Positions 8,276 through 17,396 of a DNA stretch of 64,000 bases are shown here, piece by piece. A program made the translations under genes and the position numbers. The DNA lies in the NCBI RefSeq assembly GCF_004353905.1, contig NZ_SMOD01000028.1, positions 45,510-109,509 of the forward strand, read 5' to 3'. The stretch comes from Paraburkholderia guartelaensis. Lineage in GTDB: Bacteria > Pseudomonadota > Gammaproteobacteria > Burkholderiales > Burkholderiaceae. Within the stretch, counting starts at the first letter, position 1. Each line of letters starts with the position of its first letter. The notes beneath the pieces are model-generated. The model was not told the DNA's origin, ran no database searches, and worked only from the letters and a program-made list of their open reading frames with translations.

Positions 8276-8308
8276 GCGCTCGAGCGGGCGTTTTGCCCAC
8301 TCGAGCGC
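8276..8308 (+). terminator. Stem-loop after ligA
   Basis: GCGCTCGAG with GGGC pairs with GCCC and CTCGAGCGC around a GTTTT loop, with one bulge on each arm. There is no long T-run after it, only GTTTG, so it may weaken rather than fully stop transcription before the porin gene. Confidence 0.5.
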
Positions 8309-8431
8309 GTTTGACCCGCGTGGCCCCACATGCCGCGCGCTTGCTTGCGGCTCGCCAGATCTCGGGGCGGCGAGCGCGCAAACCTTCGATGCTCGAATAA
8401 ACAGGTTTGTTCAAAACAGGAGACTTGGAGA

Positions 8432-9547
8432 ATGCAGGATCATAAGCAGTACAAAAAGATTGCATTGGCGATTACGGGGGCCATCGGTGTGATGGCATGC
8501 GCTGCACCGGCGTTCGCGCAAAGCAGTGTCACGCTCTACGGCATGATGGACACGGGCATTACCTACGTGAGCAACCAGGGCGGCAAGCACAACGTCAAGA
8601 TGGACGACGGCGTGAATGGCCCGAACCTCTGGGGCATGACCGGCACGGAAGACCTGGGCGGCGGTACGAAGGCCTTCTTCCAGCTCGTCAACCAGTTCCA
8701 GGTGGACAACGGCGCGTTCATGCCGAACAAGAGCCTATTCAGCCGTACGTCGATTCTGGGCCTGAGCAACGACAAGTTCGGCAAGCTCACGCTCGGTAAC
8801 CAGTACGACTTCATGACGGACTCGCTGTATTTCGCGGGCAACGATCCGGCGGAGCTTTCGGGCCACTTCTACGATTTCCGCGCGGGTCCGTTCCAGAAGC
8901 TCGCGCTGCCGAACAACCCGACCGGGTCGTTCGACTGGGACCGCATGGCCGGCGAAACGGTCAACAACTCCGTGAAGTATCTGTCGCCGACGTTCGGCGG
9001 TTTCAGCGCGGGCGCGATGTACAGCTTCGGTGGCGTGGCCGGGTCGATCGGCACGGGCAACGGCACGAGCTTCGCGCTGAACTACTCGGCGCATGATTTC
9101 GGCGTGAATGCGGCCTATACGAACCTCAAGACTGTCGTGACGGGCGAGGGCGATGTGAGCGTGCGTAACTGGGGTATCGGCGCGCACTACCGTTTCGGCG
9201 GCTGGATCACGAACGCCCTCTTTACGACGGTGCATAACTCGGCCAACGGCGGCTCGGTGTATCAGGGTTCGGTGGGCGCGCACTACAACTTCACGCCTGC
9301 ACTCAGCGCCGGCGCGTCGTACATGTACATGAAGGGCAACGACGTGGTCGACAACAATCACGCGCACCAGGTCGCGGCGATCGTCGATTACGCGCTCTCC
9401 AAGCGCACCAGCGTGTACGTGCTGGGCGTGTACCAGCGCGCCAGCTCGGGCGGTCTTGCGCAGATCAACGGCATGAACTCCTCGGACGGCGCTTCGAGCG
9501 GCCAGAGCCAGGCGGTTGCGCGCGTGGGCCTGCATACGCACTTCTAA
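8432..9547 (+). CDS. Gram-negative porin (Burkholderia OmpC/Omp38 type)
   Basis: This 371-residue outer-membrane protein begins with a signal peptide ending near APAFAQ, followed by SSVTLYGMMDTGITYVSN, the standard start of Burkholderiales trimeric porins. Repeated aromatic-rich beta strands follow (SVYQGSVGAHYNFTPALSAG, TSVYVLGVYQRAS) and it ends in a phenylalanine (GLHTHF), as needed for barrel insertion. AGGAG lies just upstream of the ATG at 8432; an upstream in-frame ATG at 8330 would bury the signal peptide. It lies between ring-cleavage genes and an oxidase, so it may admit aromatic acids, but these porins are usually general. It ends at a strong terminator. Confidence 0.93.
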   Translation: MQDHKQYKKIALAITGAIGVMACAAPAFAQSSVTLYGMMDTGITYVSNQGGKHNVKMDDGVNGPNLWGMTGTEDLGGGTKAFFQLVNQFQVDNGAFMPNKSLFSRTSILGLSNDKFGKLTLGNQYDFMTDSLYFAGNDPAELSGHFYDFRAGPFQKLALPNNPTGSFDWDRMAGETVNNSVKYLSPTFGGFSAGAMYSFGGVAGSIGTGNGTSFALNYSAHDFGVNAAYTNLKTVVTGEGDVSVRNWGIGAHYRFGGWITNALFTTVHNSANGGSVYQGSVGAHYNFTPALSAGASYMYMKGNDVVDNNHAHQVAAIVDYALSKRTSVYVLGVYQRASSGGLAQINGMNSSDGASSGQSQAVARVGLHTHF

Positions 9548-9583
9548 TGCCCCGCTAGTTTCATCATCTCCGGTAGTTGTTTG

Positions 9584-9618
9584 ACGCCGCCCGATCGGCT
9601 GATCGGGTGGCGTTTTTT
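9584..9618 (+). terminator. Intrinsic terminator after the porin gene
   Basis: ACGCC-CCCGATC pairs with GATCGGG-GGCGT around GGCT, followed by six Ts. It lies 37 bp after the porin stop. Confidence 0.85.
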
Positions 9619-9707
9619 CATTGTGCGCATCCTTTCACGAAAGGCTCGCGAATTGGGCAAAATAACGCCAGTCGCAACAGCACTCGCGTGACGAGAAAGG
9701 AAGTTTC

Positions 9708-10817
9708 ATGACGGACACGGTGGATTGCGTCGTGATCGGCGCGGGCGTGGTCGGTCTCGCGGTTGCGCGCGCGTGCGCGCAGCAGGGCTGGGAAACCGTC
9801 CTCGTCGAGGCGGAGAACGCCATCGGCACGGGCACCAGCTCGCGCAACAGCGAAGTGATACACGCGGGCATTTACTACCCGCAAGGCTCGCTCAAGGCGC
9901 GCCTGTGCGTGCAAGGCAAGCACAAGCTCTACGCGTATTGCGAAGAGAAGGGCGTGGAGTACAGCCGCTGCGGCAAGTTCATCGTCGCGACGCACGGAGG
10001 ACAACTCGACGCGCTGCGCGCGATTCGCGCGGCGGCAGCCGCCAACGGTGTGGACGACCTGCGCTGGCTTGACCGAGACGAGGCGCGCGCACGGGAGCCC
10101 GCGCTCAATTGCGTGGCGGCGCTCGAATCGCCCTCCACGGGCATTGTCGACAGCCACGGCTTGATGCTTGCGCTGCAGGGCGACTTCGAAGCGTCGGGCG
10201 GCATGCTTGCGTTTTGCTCGCCGGTCACGGGTGGCGCGGCGAGGCCAGGCCAGCCGAAGCTTCTCAAGGTGGGCGGCGACGAGCCGATGGAATTGCTCGC
10301 CACGCGCGTCGTGAACAGCGCGGGCCTTTACGCGCAGCAGGTAGCCGCTTGCATCGACGGTGTACCGGCGCAATCGATCCCGCCGGGGCGGTACGCGAAG
10401 GGCAACTACTACTCGCTAACGGGCTCGGCGCCGTTTTCGCGGCTCATCTATCCGGTGCCGGAGGAAGGGGGCCTGGGCGTGCATCTGACGATCGACCTTG
10501 GCCGCCAGGCGCGCTTCGGTCCCGACGTGGAGTGGATCGACACGATCGACTACACCGTGGATCCGGCCCGCGCGGCGAAATTTTACGACGCGATTCGCAC
10601 CTACTGGCCCGCGTTGCCTGACGACGCGCTGCAACCGGGTTATGCTGGCATTCGCCCGAAGCTGGCCGAAGGCAAACACGGCGGCGACTTCGTGATCCAG
10701 GACGCGCGCGAACACGGCGTGAGCGGGCTCGTGAACCTCTATGGCATCGAGTCGCCGGGGCTGACGGCTTCGCTCGCGATTGCGGATGAAGTAATCGAAC
10801 GCCTGAACACATACTGA
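9708..10817 (+). CDS. FAD-dependent oxidoreductase, L-2-hydroxyglutarate oxidase-like (DAO superfamily)
   Basis: This 369-residue protein opens with an FAD-binding Rossmann motif (VVIGAGVVGLAVARA, residues about 8-22) followed by SSRNSEVIHAGIYYPQGSLKA, the segment typical of LhgO/YgaF-type 2-hydroxyglutarate oxidases. The C-terminal part (YAGIRPKLA near 310, LYGIESPGLTASLAIA near 343) closes the FAD site. These enzymes oxidise a 2-hydroxy acid or amino acid and pass electrons to oxygen or quinone. It lies 90 bp after the porin terminator and 50 bp before a small monooxygenase gene. Substrate not proven. Confidence 0.85.
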   Translation: MTDTVDCVVIGAGVVGLAVARACAQQGWETVLVEAENAIGTGTSSRNSEVIHAGIYYPQGSLKARLCVQGKHKLYAYCEEKGVEYSRCGKFIVATHGGQLDALRAIRAAAAANGVDDLRWLDRDEARAREPALNCVAALESPSTGIVDSHGLMLALQGDFEASGGMLAFCSPVTGGAARPGQPKLLKVGGDEPMELLATRVVNSAGLYAQQVAACIDGVPAQSIPPGRYAKGNYYSLTGSAPFSRLIYPVPEEGGLGVHLTIDLGRQARFGPDVEWIDTIDYTVDPARAAKFYDAIRTYWPALPDDALQPGYAGIRPKLAEGKHGGDFVIQDAREHGVSGLVNLYGIESPGLTASLAIADEVIERLNTY

Positions 10818-10867
10818 CTGCAGTAGCGAATCAAACGCGAATCAACGCGAATCACAAGGAGAACAAG

Positions 10868-11161
10868 ATGGTCTACGAGATGGCGCATATCACGGTGAGC
10901 GCAGGAAAGAACGCCGAATTCGAGGCAAACGTGGCGATGGCGCTGCCGCTCTTTCACCGCGCGCGCGGCTGCCGCAGCGTGGAACTGCAGCGCGGCGTGG
11001 AAGAGCCGAACCAGTATGTGCTCGTCGTGCAGTGGGATACCGTCGAGGATCACATGGTGCACTTTCGCGAATCGGACGACTTTCAGGAGTGGCGGCGCCT
11101 CGTCGGCCCGTACTTCGAGAAGCCGCCTGTCGTGGGGCACACGCAGGTCGTCGTGAAGTAA
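10868..11161 (+). CDS. Small ABM-family (putative quinol) monooxygenase
   Basis: This 97-residue protein is of the antibiotic-biosynthesis-monooxygenase fold (ferredoxin-like dimer), with MVYEMAHITVSAGKNAEFEA at the start and VVQWDTVEDHMVHFRESDDF in the middle. Members oxidise quinols or act on small aromatics without cofactors, but some have other roles. AAGGAGAAC precedes the ATG. It follows the FAD oxidoreductase in the same direction and is convergent with nasS, 24 bp away. Confidence 0.8.
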   Translation: MVYEMAHITVSAGKNAEFEANVAMALPLFHRARGCRSVELQRGVEEPNQYVLVVQWDTVEDHMVHFRESDDFQEWRRLVGPYFEKPPVVGHTQVVVK

Positions 11162-11185
11162 GAGGCTGAGCGCGGCCAGCCGCGC

Positions 11186-12331
11186 TTACGCCTTGATACC
11201 GAACCCCTCCACATACGCCACCGCGTCTTTGCCATCCCAAACGCGTCCATCGACGAACGGCGCGGTGGCGGTCTCGGCGGGCAGCGTAATTCCCATTGCC
11301 GCCGCCGCTTGCCCATACAGCGCCGTCTGGTTCAAGCCGAGCGCAATCTCGCGATAGTCGTTTCGGCGTGCGAGCATGCCCCATCGTTCGAACTGCGTAA
11401 GAAACCACACGCCTTCGGATTCGTGCGGATAGTTCACGCGGCCTTCCTCGAAGAACTTCATGCCCGGCGTGCGCGAGGCCGTGTCCGCTTCGAGCCGTGC
11501 CGCGATCAGCGCGGCGTCGACTCCCAGCATCTCCGGTCGCGCGAGCCACTGCGCAATCTCTCGGCGATTGCCTTCGCCGTCCAGCCAGCGGCACGCTTCG
11601 AGCATCGTCTGCACGAGCGCGCGCGCCGTGTTCGGATGGCGCGCGACGAAATCGCGCCGGCAGGCGAGCACCTTCTCGGGATGATCCGGCCAGATCGCGC
11701 CGCTCGCGATGATCGTGCGTCCCACGCCGCGCTGCTGCGCGAGCCCTGGCCACGGCTCGCCCACGCACAGGCCGTCGAGGCGATCTTCCGCGAGCGCAGC
11801 CACCATCTGCGGCGGCGGGATCACCACGCTCTCGATATCGCGCAGCGGATGCACGCCTTGCGAAGCGAGCCAGTAGTACAGCCACATCGCGTGCGTGCCG
11901 GTGGGGAAGGTCTGCGCGAATACGGGCTTGCGGGCAAGCGTCGCGAGCGCGAGCGGCAGCGAGCCGTGTTCCGCGAGCGCATCCGCGAGACGGTTCGAGA
12001 GCGTAATGGCCTGGCCGTTGCGGTTGAGCACCATCAGCACGGCCATGTCGGTCTGCGGGCCGCCCAGGCCTAGCTGCACGCCATACACGAGCCCGTAGAG
12101 CGAATGCGCGGCGTCGAGTTCGCCGGATAGGAGCTTGTCGCGCAGCGCGGCCCATGAGGGCTGGCGCGACAGTTCGAGCGTGAGGCCGTGCGCGTGGCCG
12201 AACTCCAGCAGCTTCGCGGCGACGAGCGGCGCGGCGTCGGCGAGCGGCACGAAGCCGATCTTCAGGTGGGTTTTCTCGGGCGCGGTGAGTGTGGTGGTGG
12301 CGTTCATGGGCGGCGCATCGTTCGTGCTCAA
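11186..12331 (-). CDS. nasS: Nitrate/nitrite sensor NasS
   Basis: This 381-residue protein belongs to the NrtA/CmpA periplasmic nitrate-binding family but has no signal peptide, as expected for the cytosolic sensor NasS. Typical segments are LKIGFVPLADAAPLVAA (near 23), DAAHSLYGLVYGVQLG (near 73), FPTGTHAMWLYYWLA (near 141) and LCVGEPWPGLAQQ. In known systems NasS holds NasT inactive and releases it when nitrate or nitrite binds. Its start overlaps the stop of the nasT-type gene by 4 bp, so they form one operon. No nitrate-assimilation enzymes are in the window, so the target transcripts lie elsewhere. Confidence 0.9.
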   Translation of the reverse strand: MSTNDAPPMNATTTLTAPEKTHLKIGFVPLADAAPLVAAKLLEFGHAHGLTLELSRQPSWAALRDKLLSGELDAAHSLYGLVYGVQLGLGGPQTDMAVLMVLNRNGQAITLSNRLADALAEHGSLPLALATLARKPVFAQTFPTGTHAMWLYYWLASQGVHPLRDIESVVIPPPQMVAALAEDRLDGLCVGEPWPGLAQQRGVGRTIIASGAIWPDHPEKVLACRRDFVARHPNTARALVQTMLEACRWLDGEGNRREIAQWLARPEMLGVDAALIAARLEADTASRTPGMKFFEEGRVNYPHESEGVWFLTQFERWGMLARRNDYREIALGLNQTALYGQAAAAMGITLPAETATAPFVDGRVWDGKDAVAYVEGFGIKA

Positions 12332-12912
12332 TCTTGGCGATCCTGCGCTTGCGCGAGCGCGACGATCTGGCGGGCGACCTCGGCGAGCTTCACGCTCTGG
12401 TTCATCGCGCGCTTGCGCAGCGCCGCGTAGGCGGCAGGCTCAGTCAGCTTCTGTTGCTCCATCAGGATGCGCTTCGCGCGGTCGATCAGCTTGCGCTCGG
12501 CCAGTTCGTTCTCGGCCAGCGTGAGACGCTCGCGCAGCTGCGCTTCCTGTGCAAAGCGCGCGAGCGCGACTTCGAGGATCGGCGCGAGGCGCTCGCTCGC
12601 GAGCCCTTCCACGAGATAGGCGGTCACGCCCGCGTTCACGGCCGAGCGGATCAGCTGCTGGTTGGCGTCGTGGCTGAACATCAGCACCGGGCGCGGCGCA
12701 GTGGCGTTCATCACCGCGAGCTGTTCGAGCGTGTCGCGCGAGGGCGACTCCGTGTCGATGATGATGACGTCGGGCCGCTCGCGCTCGACGACGCGATGCA
12801 GCGCCTGCGGCGTCGCGGGCTCGGCAAGCATGTCGTAGCCGAGCTTGGCGAGCGCGTCGCGCAGGTCGCCGATAGGCTTGTCGGTGTCGGTTACGAGCAA
12901 TACGCGCAGCAT
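12328..12912 (-). CDS. nasT: ANTAR-domain antiterminator NasT
   Basis: This 194-residue protein has a receiver-like N-terminal domain (MLRVLLVTDTDKPIGDLRDA; DVIIIDTESPSRD near 50-62) and a C-terminal ANTAR RNA-binding domain (residues about 125-190, AERKLIDRAKRILMEQQKLT then AYAALRKRAMNQSVKLAEVA). NasT-type proteins bind paired hairpins in leader RNA and prevent termination when nitrate frees them from NasS. The next gene is nasS, with a 4-bp overlap. The start at 12912 is chosen because the receiver fold begins there; an in-frame ATG at 13122 adds 70 unlike residues. Confidence 0.92.
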   Translation of the reverse strand: MLRVLLVTDTDKPIGDLRDALAKLGYDMLAEPATPQALHRVVERERPDVIIIDTESPSRDTLEQLAVMNATAPRPVLMFSHDANQQLIRSAVNAGVTAYLVEGLASERLAPILEVALARFAQEAQLRERLTLAENELAERKLIDRAKRILMEQQKLTEPAAYAALRKRAMNQSVKLAEVARQIVALAQAQDRQD

Positions 12913-13306
12913 GGGATTTCGGTGGTCGTCGGCATGACGTCTTCGACGGTTAATCGGTGCATGACGCGCCATCGCTGGGCGCGCACGAGGAATCAGCAAG
13001 GTGCGTGCCAGTTTGTCCGATGGCCGCAAAGCCGCGCCGGATGGGGTCTGCGGCGCGCCGTGAAGAAACGCGGTGTGCAACGCGTTGTGCACCGCAGCAG
13101 TGCGGACGTCGATACGGCGCACTCAGTTGGCGCAGTGGTTGTGGGCGATGCCCGAAAAAGTGCGGCCTGAATCTGCGCTCACGTTTCCTGACTCGAGACA
13201 GTCGAGCGCGGCTTTTGTGACACGCATATTTCACCTATTCTTTTTAGCGCACGCCGTCGGCTCCACGATTCCCAGCGCCCGCATTCTCACGACAATTAAC
13301 CGGCCA
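12913..13306. other. 394-bp divergent region between nasT and the SulP gene
   Basis: It must carry the two promoters. The only structure I note is a near-perfect 26-bp palindrome at 13070-13095 centred on CAACGCGTTG, with two mismatched pairs. It could be an operator or a hairpin. No convincing gene. Confidence 0.45.
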
Positions 13307-15079
13307 ATGGAAATGGAAAGACCCGCCTCCCCCCAAGCACGGCCCGCAAGTGCAACCGCAAGCCAGTCCTGGCTGCGCTGGCTGCCGGGCGTCACGTTGA
13401 TCAAGACGTATCAGGGCGGCTGGTTGCTCAGCGATCTCGCCGCGGGACTGGTGCTGACGACCATGCTCGTGCCGGTCGGCATTGCCTATGCGGCGGCGTC
13501 CGGCGTGCCCGGTGTCTACGGTCTCTATGCCACGATCATTCCGCTGCTGGCCTACGCGATTTTCGGGCCCAGCCGCATTCTCGTGCTCGGCCCCGACTCC
13601 GCGCTTGCCGCGCCCATACTCGCCGTGGTGGTGCAGGTAGCGGGCGGTGACCCCGCACGCGCCATCGGCGTGGCGAGCATGATGGCGATCGTTTCCGGTC
13701 TCGTATGCGTCGTCATGGGGCTGCTGCGTCTCGGCTTCATCACGGAGCTGCTGTCCAAGCCTATTCGATACGGCTACATGAACGGCATTGCGCTAGCCGT
13801 GCTCATCAGCCAGTTGCCGAAGCTCTTCGCCATCTCCATCGACGAGCAGGGTCCGATGAGGGACCTGCTCAGCCTCGCTCAGGCGCTCGCGCGCGGCCAG
13901 GCCAACTGGTACAGCTTTGCCGTGGGCGCGGGAAGCCTCGTGCTGATCCTGGTGCTCAAGCGCTTCGACAAGGTCCCCGGCATCCTGATCGCCGTGATCG
14001 TGGCCACGCTCTCGGTCAGTCTCTTCCATCTCGACGCCATGGGCGTGAAAGTGCTGGGCACGATTCCCCAGGGGTTGCCTGGACTCTCGCTGCCGTGGGT
14101 CGACAACGTGGACCTGGTCAAGATCGTCCTGGGCGGCGCAGCCGTCGCGTTGATCGCCTTCGCTGATACGAGCGTGCTTTCGCGTACCTACGCGGCGCGC
14201 TTTCATGCGCGCGTCGACCCGAACCAGGAGATGGTGGGCCTCGGCGTGGCGAACTTCGCGGCAGGCTTGTTCCAGGGCTTTCCGATCAGCAGCAGCGCTT
14301 CGCGCACGCCGGTTGCCGAAGCCGCGGGTGCCCGCACGCAGCTCACCGGCGTCGTGGGTGCGCTCGCCGTGGCCGCGCTGCTCATGGTCGCGCCCAATCT
14401 GTTGCGCTATTTGCCCAATAGCGCGCTCGCCGCGGTGGTGATCGCCGCCGCGCTCGGGCTGTTCGAAATCGCGGATCTCAAACGCATCTACCGGATTCAG
14501 CAGTGGGAGTTCTGGCTTTCGATCGGTTGCTTCGTGGCAGTCGCGGTTTTCGGGGCGATTCCAGGCATTGGCCTCGCTGTCCTGATCGCCGTGATCGAAT
14601 TCCTCTGGGACGGCTGGCGGCCCCATTTCGCAGTGCTCGGCCGTGTGGAGGGAGTGCGCGGCTATCACGACATCGAGCGCTATCCCGAAGCCGTGCGCAC
14701 GCCGGGACTCGTGCTGTTTCGCTGGGACGCGCCGTTGTTCTTCGCGAACGCCGAATTGTTTCAGCAGCGCCTGATGGAGGCGGTGGAAGCGTCGCCCACG
14801 CCGGTGCGCCGGGTCGTGGTGGCGGCGGAGCCCGTGACGAGTGTGGACGTCACGTCCGCCGACATGCTGCGCGAACTGACCCAGGCGTTGCGCGAGCGCG
14901 GCATCGCGCTGCATTTCGCGGAGATGAAGGACCCGGTGCGCGACAAGCTCAAGCGCTTCGACTTGCTCGAAGACATCGGCCCGGACCGCTTCGATCCGAC
15001 CGTAAGCAGTGCTGTCGATCGCTATGTCGACGAGACCGGCCTCGCGAAAGACGAAGCCGGGCCGCAAGAGGGACGGTAG
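13307..15079 (+). CDS. SulP-family anion permease with STAS domain
   Basis: This 590-residue inner-membrane protein has the SulP layout: a short cytosolic N-terminus, WLPGVTLIKTYQGGWLLSDL leading into about 10-14 membrane segments (including MLVPVGIAYAAASGVPGVYG and FPISSSASRTPVAEAAGART), and a C-terminal STAS domain from about residue 460 (PGLVLFRWDAPLFFANAELF; VVVAAEPVTSVDVTSADML). SulP proteins carry sulfate, bicarbonate or dicarboxylates; the substrate cannot be read. The ATG at 13307 is chosen as nearest to the family start; another lies at 13313. It is convergent with the alcohol dehydrogenase gene and ends at a shared hairpin. Confidence 0.9.
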   Translation: MEMERPASPQARPASATASQSWLRWLPGVTLIKTYQGGWLLSDLAAGLVLTTMLVPVGIAYAAASGVPGVYGLYATIIPLLAYAIFGPSRILVLGPDSALAAPILAVVVQVAGGDPARAIGVASMMAIVSGLVCVVMGLLRLGFITELLSKPIRYGYMNGIALAVLISQLPKLFAISIDEQGPMRDLLSLAQALARGQANWYSFAVGAGSLVLILVLKRFDKVPGILIAVIVATLSVSLFHLDAMGVKVLGTIPQGLPGLSLPWVDNVDLVKIVLGGAAVALIAFADTSVLSRTYAARFHARVDPNQEMVGLGVANFAAGLFQGFPISSSASRTPVAEAAGARTQLTGVVGALAVAALLMVAPNLLRYLPNSALAAVVIAAALGLFEIADLKRIYRIQQWEFWLSIGCFVAVAVFGAIPGIGLAVLIAVIEFLWDGWRPHFAVLGRVEGVRGYHDIERYPEAVRTPGLVLFRWDAPLFFANAELFQQRLMEAVEASPTPVRRVVVAAEPVTSVDVTSADMLRELTQALRERGIALHFAEMKDPVRDKLKRFDLLEDIGPDRFDPTVSSAVDRYVDETGLAKDEAGPQEGR

Positions 15080-15128
15080 CGCAAAGAGTATGCGGTGCCG
15101 GCCTTGCAGTACCGCACCGTACTTTGCG
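15080..15128. terminator. Bidirectional stem-loop between convergent genes
   Basis: CGCAAAG and TGCGGT pair with ACCGCA and CTTTGCG, with small internal loops. It sits exactly between the SulP stop and the dehydrogenase stop. T-runs are lacking on both sides. Confidence 0.5.
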
Positions 15129-15138
15129 TCGATGCCGG

Positions 15139-16158
15139 TCAGGCGCCGGGCTTGAGCACAACGCGAAAGCGCGCCTTGCCGCTCATCATCCGCTCATAGG
15201 CTTCCGCCGCGCGCGACAGCGGATATTCCTCGATCATCGGCTTCACGCCCGAGAGCGCGCTGAATGCCAGGGTATCCTGAGAATCGGCGGCGGTGCCCGA
15301 GGGCCAGCCCTGCACCGAGTGGCGGCCCATGATGAACTGCGTGATCGGCACCTCCACGGGCTCCTCCGACACGCCGATCATGATCAGCTTGCCATTCAGG
15401 CCGAGACCGCCCAGCGCAGCGCTCATGGCTTTGCCGCTCGTGGCCGTGGCGAGGATCACGCGCGCGCCGCCCAGCGCGAGCAACGCTTGCGCGACGTCCT
15501 GCGAGGAACTGTCGATGTAGTGATGCGCGCCGAGCTGTTTCGCGAGCGGCGCCTTGTCCTGCCCGCGCGCGATGGCCACGGTGACGAAGCCCATTTTGCG
15601 GGCGTATTGCACGCCGAGATGGCCGAGACCGCCAATGCCGAGAATCGCCACGACATCGCCCGCGCGTGCGCCGCTGTTGCGCAGCGCGTTGAAGGTGGTG
15701 ATGCCCGCGCACAGGAGCGGCGCGGCGTCGACGTCGGAGAGGTCGTCGGGCATACGCGCGAGCGCTTCCTGCGGCGCCACCATGTAATCGGCGTAGCCGC
15801 CGTCGTAACTGATGCCGGGAATCTGCCCGTTCTTGCAGAGCACGAAGTCGCCATGGCGGCAGTGTTCGCAATGGCCGCAGTGGCCGCCGTGCCAGCCCAC
15901 GCCGATGCGCTGTCCGACCTTCCATTCGTCGACGCGCGGGCCAAGCTTTTCGATCACGCCTGCGATCTCGTGGCCGGGCACGCGAGGAAACTGGAGGCCC
16001 GGCCACTGGCCTTCTTTCGTGAGCGAATCGCTATGGCAGATCCCGCAGGCCTGCACCTTGACGAGGACGTGACCTTCGGGCGGCTCGGGAATATCGCGCT
16101 CGACCAGTTCGAGAGGGGCGCCCGGTTTTGCTACCTGCACTACGTGCATCTTTGGCAT
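15139..16158 (-). CDS. Zinc-dependent alcohol dehydrogenase (AdhP-like, MDR family)
   Basis: This 339-residue cytosolic enzyme carries the catalytic zinc motif (QACGICHSDSLTKEG near 34-48, PGHEIAGVIEKLG), the structural zinc cluster CGHCEHCRHGDFVLC (near 91-105) and an NAD-binding GIGGLGHLGVQYARKMG (near 170-186). It oxidises alcohols or reduces aldehydes with NAD(P). The start at 16158 has AGGAG 6 nt upstream; an ATG at 16188 would add ten residues. It is a single gene; a 161-bp gap with no visible signal separates it from the LysR gene upstream. Confidence 0.92.
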   Translation of the reverse strand: MPKMHVVQVAKPGAPLELVERDIPEPPEGHVLVKVQACGICHSDSLTKEGQWPGLQFPRVPGHEIAGVIEKLGPRVDEWKVGQRIGVGWHGGHCGHCEHCRHGDFVLCKNGQIPGISYDGGYADYMVAPQEALARMPDDLSDVDAAPLLCAGITTFNALRNSGARAGDVVAILGIGGLGHLGVQYARKMGFVTVAIARGQDKAPLAKQLGAHHYIDSSSQDVAQALLALGGARVILATATSGKAMSAALGGLGLNGKLIMIGVSEEPVEVPITQFIMGRHSVQGWPSGTAADSQDTLAFSALSGVKPMIEEYPLSRAAEAYERMMSGKARFRVVLKPGA

Positions 16159-16319
16159 CGTCTGCTCCTGGGAAAGAGAGGTTTGCACCGGTGATGTCGT
16201 GGCGACGTATAGCTACTGCGACATTGTAGGACGATGGAGCGCGCGCTTCGCGCTGCGCGGCGTGGAGGCTTTGGCGGAGGGATGTTTGTTAGCGTTATGA
16301 GTGTGAAGGCTTTGCGGTA

Positions 16320-17288
16320 TCAGCCTCCTTTTCGCGACCCAGCGCGCTTCGCGCCGGCTTGTATGCGGGCTTTTCCATCGACCGCTGTGCGGCTCTTCAT
16401 ATGGTCGATGAACGCGCGCAGCTTCGGCATGGCCTGCCGGCGGCCCGGATAGCAGAGAAACATCCCTGGCCTCATCGGCGCGTAGGCCGCCAGCACCTCT
16501 ATCAGTTCTCCCGATCGCAGCCCGACAGCGGCCAAAGGCTCAGGCACCTGGGCCAGGCCCAGTCCTTCTATCGCGGCGCCAAGCACGGTGGGAAAGTCAC
16601 TAGCGATGAGGGGGCCGGATACGGCGATCTCGACTGGTTGGTCGTCGTCATTGAATGACCAGAGTGCGAGCGCGCCGTTGGACCGACGCCATCGCAAGCA
16701 TGCATGCTGGCGCAGATCGTTCGGGTGAGCGGGCAGGCTGAGCCCGGCGAGGTAATCAGGGCTGCCGACGACGATGAGACGAAATGGCGGCGTCATTGGC
16801 ACCGCGACCATATCGGGGGCAACGAGATGCCCCTGCCGGATAGCGGCGTCGAATCCTTCGGCTGCCAGGTCGGTCACCTCCTTGCTCGCAGCAAGCTCCA
16901 CCTCGATCTCGGGATACGCCCGGCAGAACGATGTGACCAGCTCCAGCAGGGTCGGGATGACCGCGCGCGGCGCCGAGAGACGCAGCAATCCAGCCGGTCG
17001 CTGGCCAAGTCCACGCGCAACTTCACTGGCGGCGACCAGTTCCTCGAAGGCCGGCTTGGCGCGCGCGAAAAACTGTTCGCCGGCTTCGGTCAAGCCGACA
17101 CTGCGCGAGTTGCGTATGAAGAGCGCTGCGCCGATGCGCGTTTCGAGTACGCGCACCGTCTGGCTGATAGCCGACGGCGTCACACCGAGTTCCGCGGCCG
17201 CCTTGCGAAAACTCCGATGCTGGGCAACGCGCAGGAACACCTCCACGCCGTCCAGCGCGCCCTGCCTGACTGTGAAGTTCTGCTTCAT
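16320..17288 (-). CDS. LysR-family transcriptional regulator
   Basis: This 322-residue protein has an N-terminal HTH (VEVFLRVAQHRSFRKAAAEL, then VTPSAISQTVRVLETRIGA) and the usual substrate-binding domain, of the subgroup that often controls a divergent oxidoreductase or transporter. It is divergent from the exported small protein gene at 17397 and may control the 17.4-20.1 kb group (GST, MBL-fold enzyme, exporter). Target inferred from position only. Confidence 0.9.
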   Translation of the reverse strand: MKQNFTVRQGALDGVEVFLRVAQHRSFRKAAAELGVTPSAISQTVRVLETRIGAALFIRNSRSVGLTEAGEQFFARAKPAFEELVAASEVARGLGQRPAGLLRLSAPRAVIPTLLELVTSFCRAYPEIEVELAASKEVTDLAAEGFDAAIRQGHLVAPDMVAVPMTPPFRLIVVGSPDYLAGLSLPAHPNDLRQHACLRWRRSNGALALWSFNDDDQPVEIAVSGPLIASDFPTVLGAAIEGLGLAQVPEPLAAVGLRSGELIEVLAAYAPMRPGMFLCYPGRRQAMPKLRAFIDHMKSRTAVDGKARIQAGAKRAGSRKGG

Positions 17289-17396
17289 GGCCCGTCAACA
17301 TTGTGATGAATACCCGCGTGCGAATAGCGATGATACCTTGGCACCATCAATTGGGCCGGAGATTCAGCGGCTCACACCACCGTAACGGGACGCTGG

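Noticed and set aside
13070..13095. 26-bp near-palindrome considered as an ANTAR-target hairpin for NasT
   Set aside because: Only one hairpin is visible and no terminator follows it; ANTAR targets have two hairpins with defined hexaloops.
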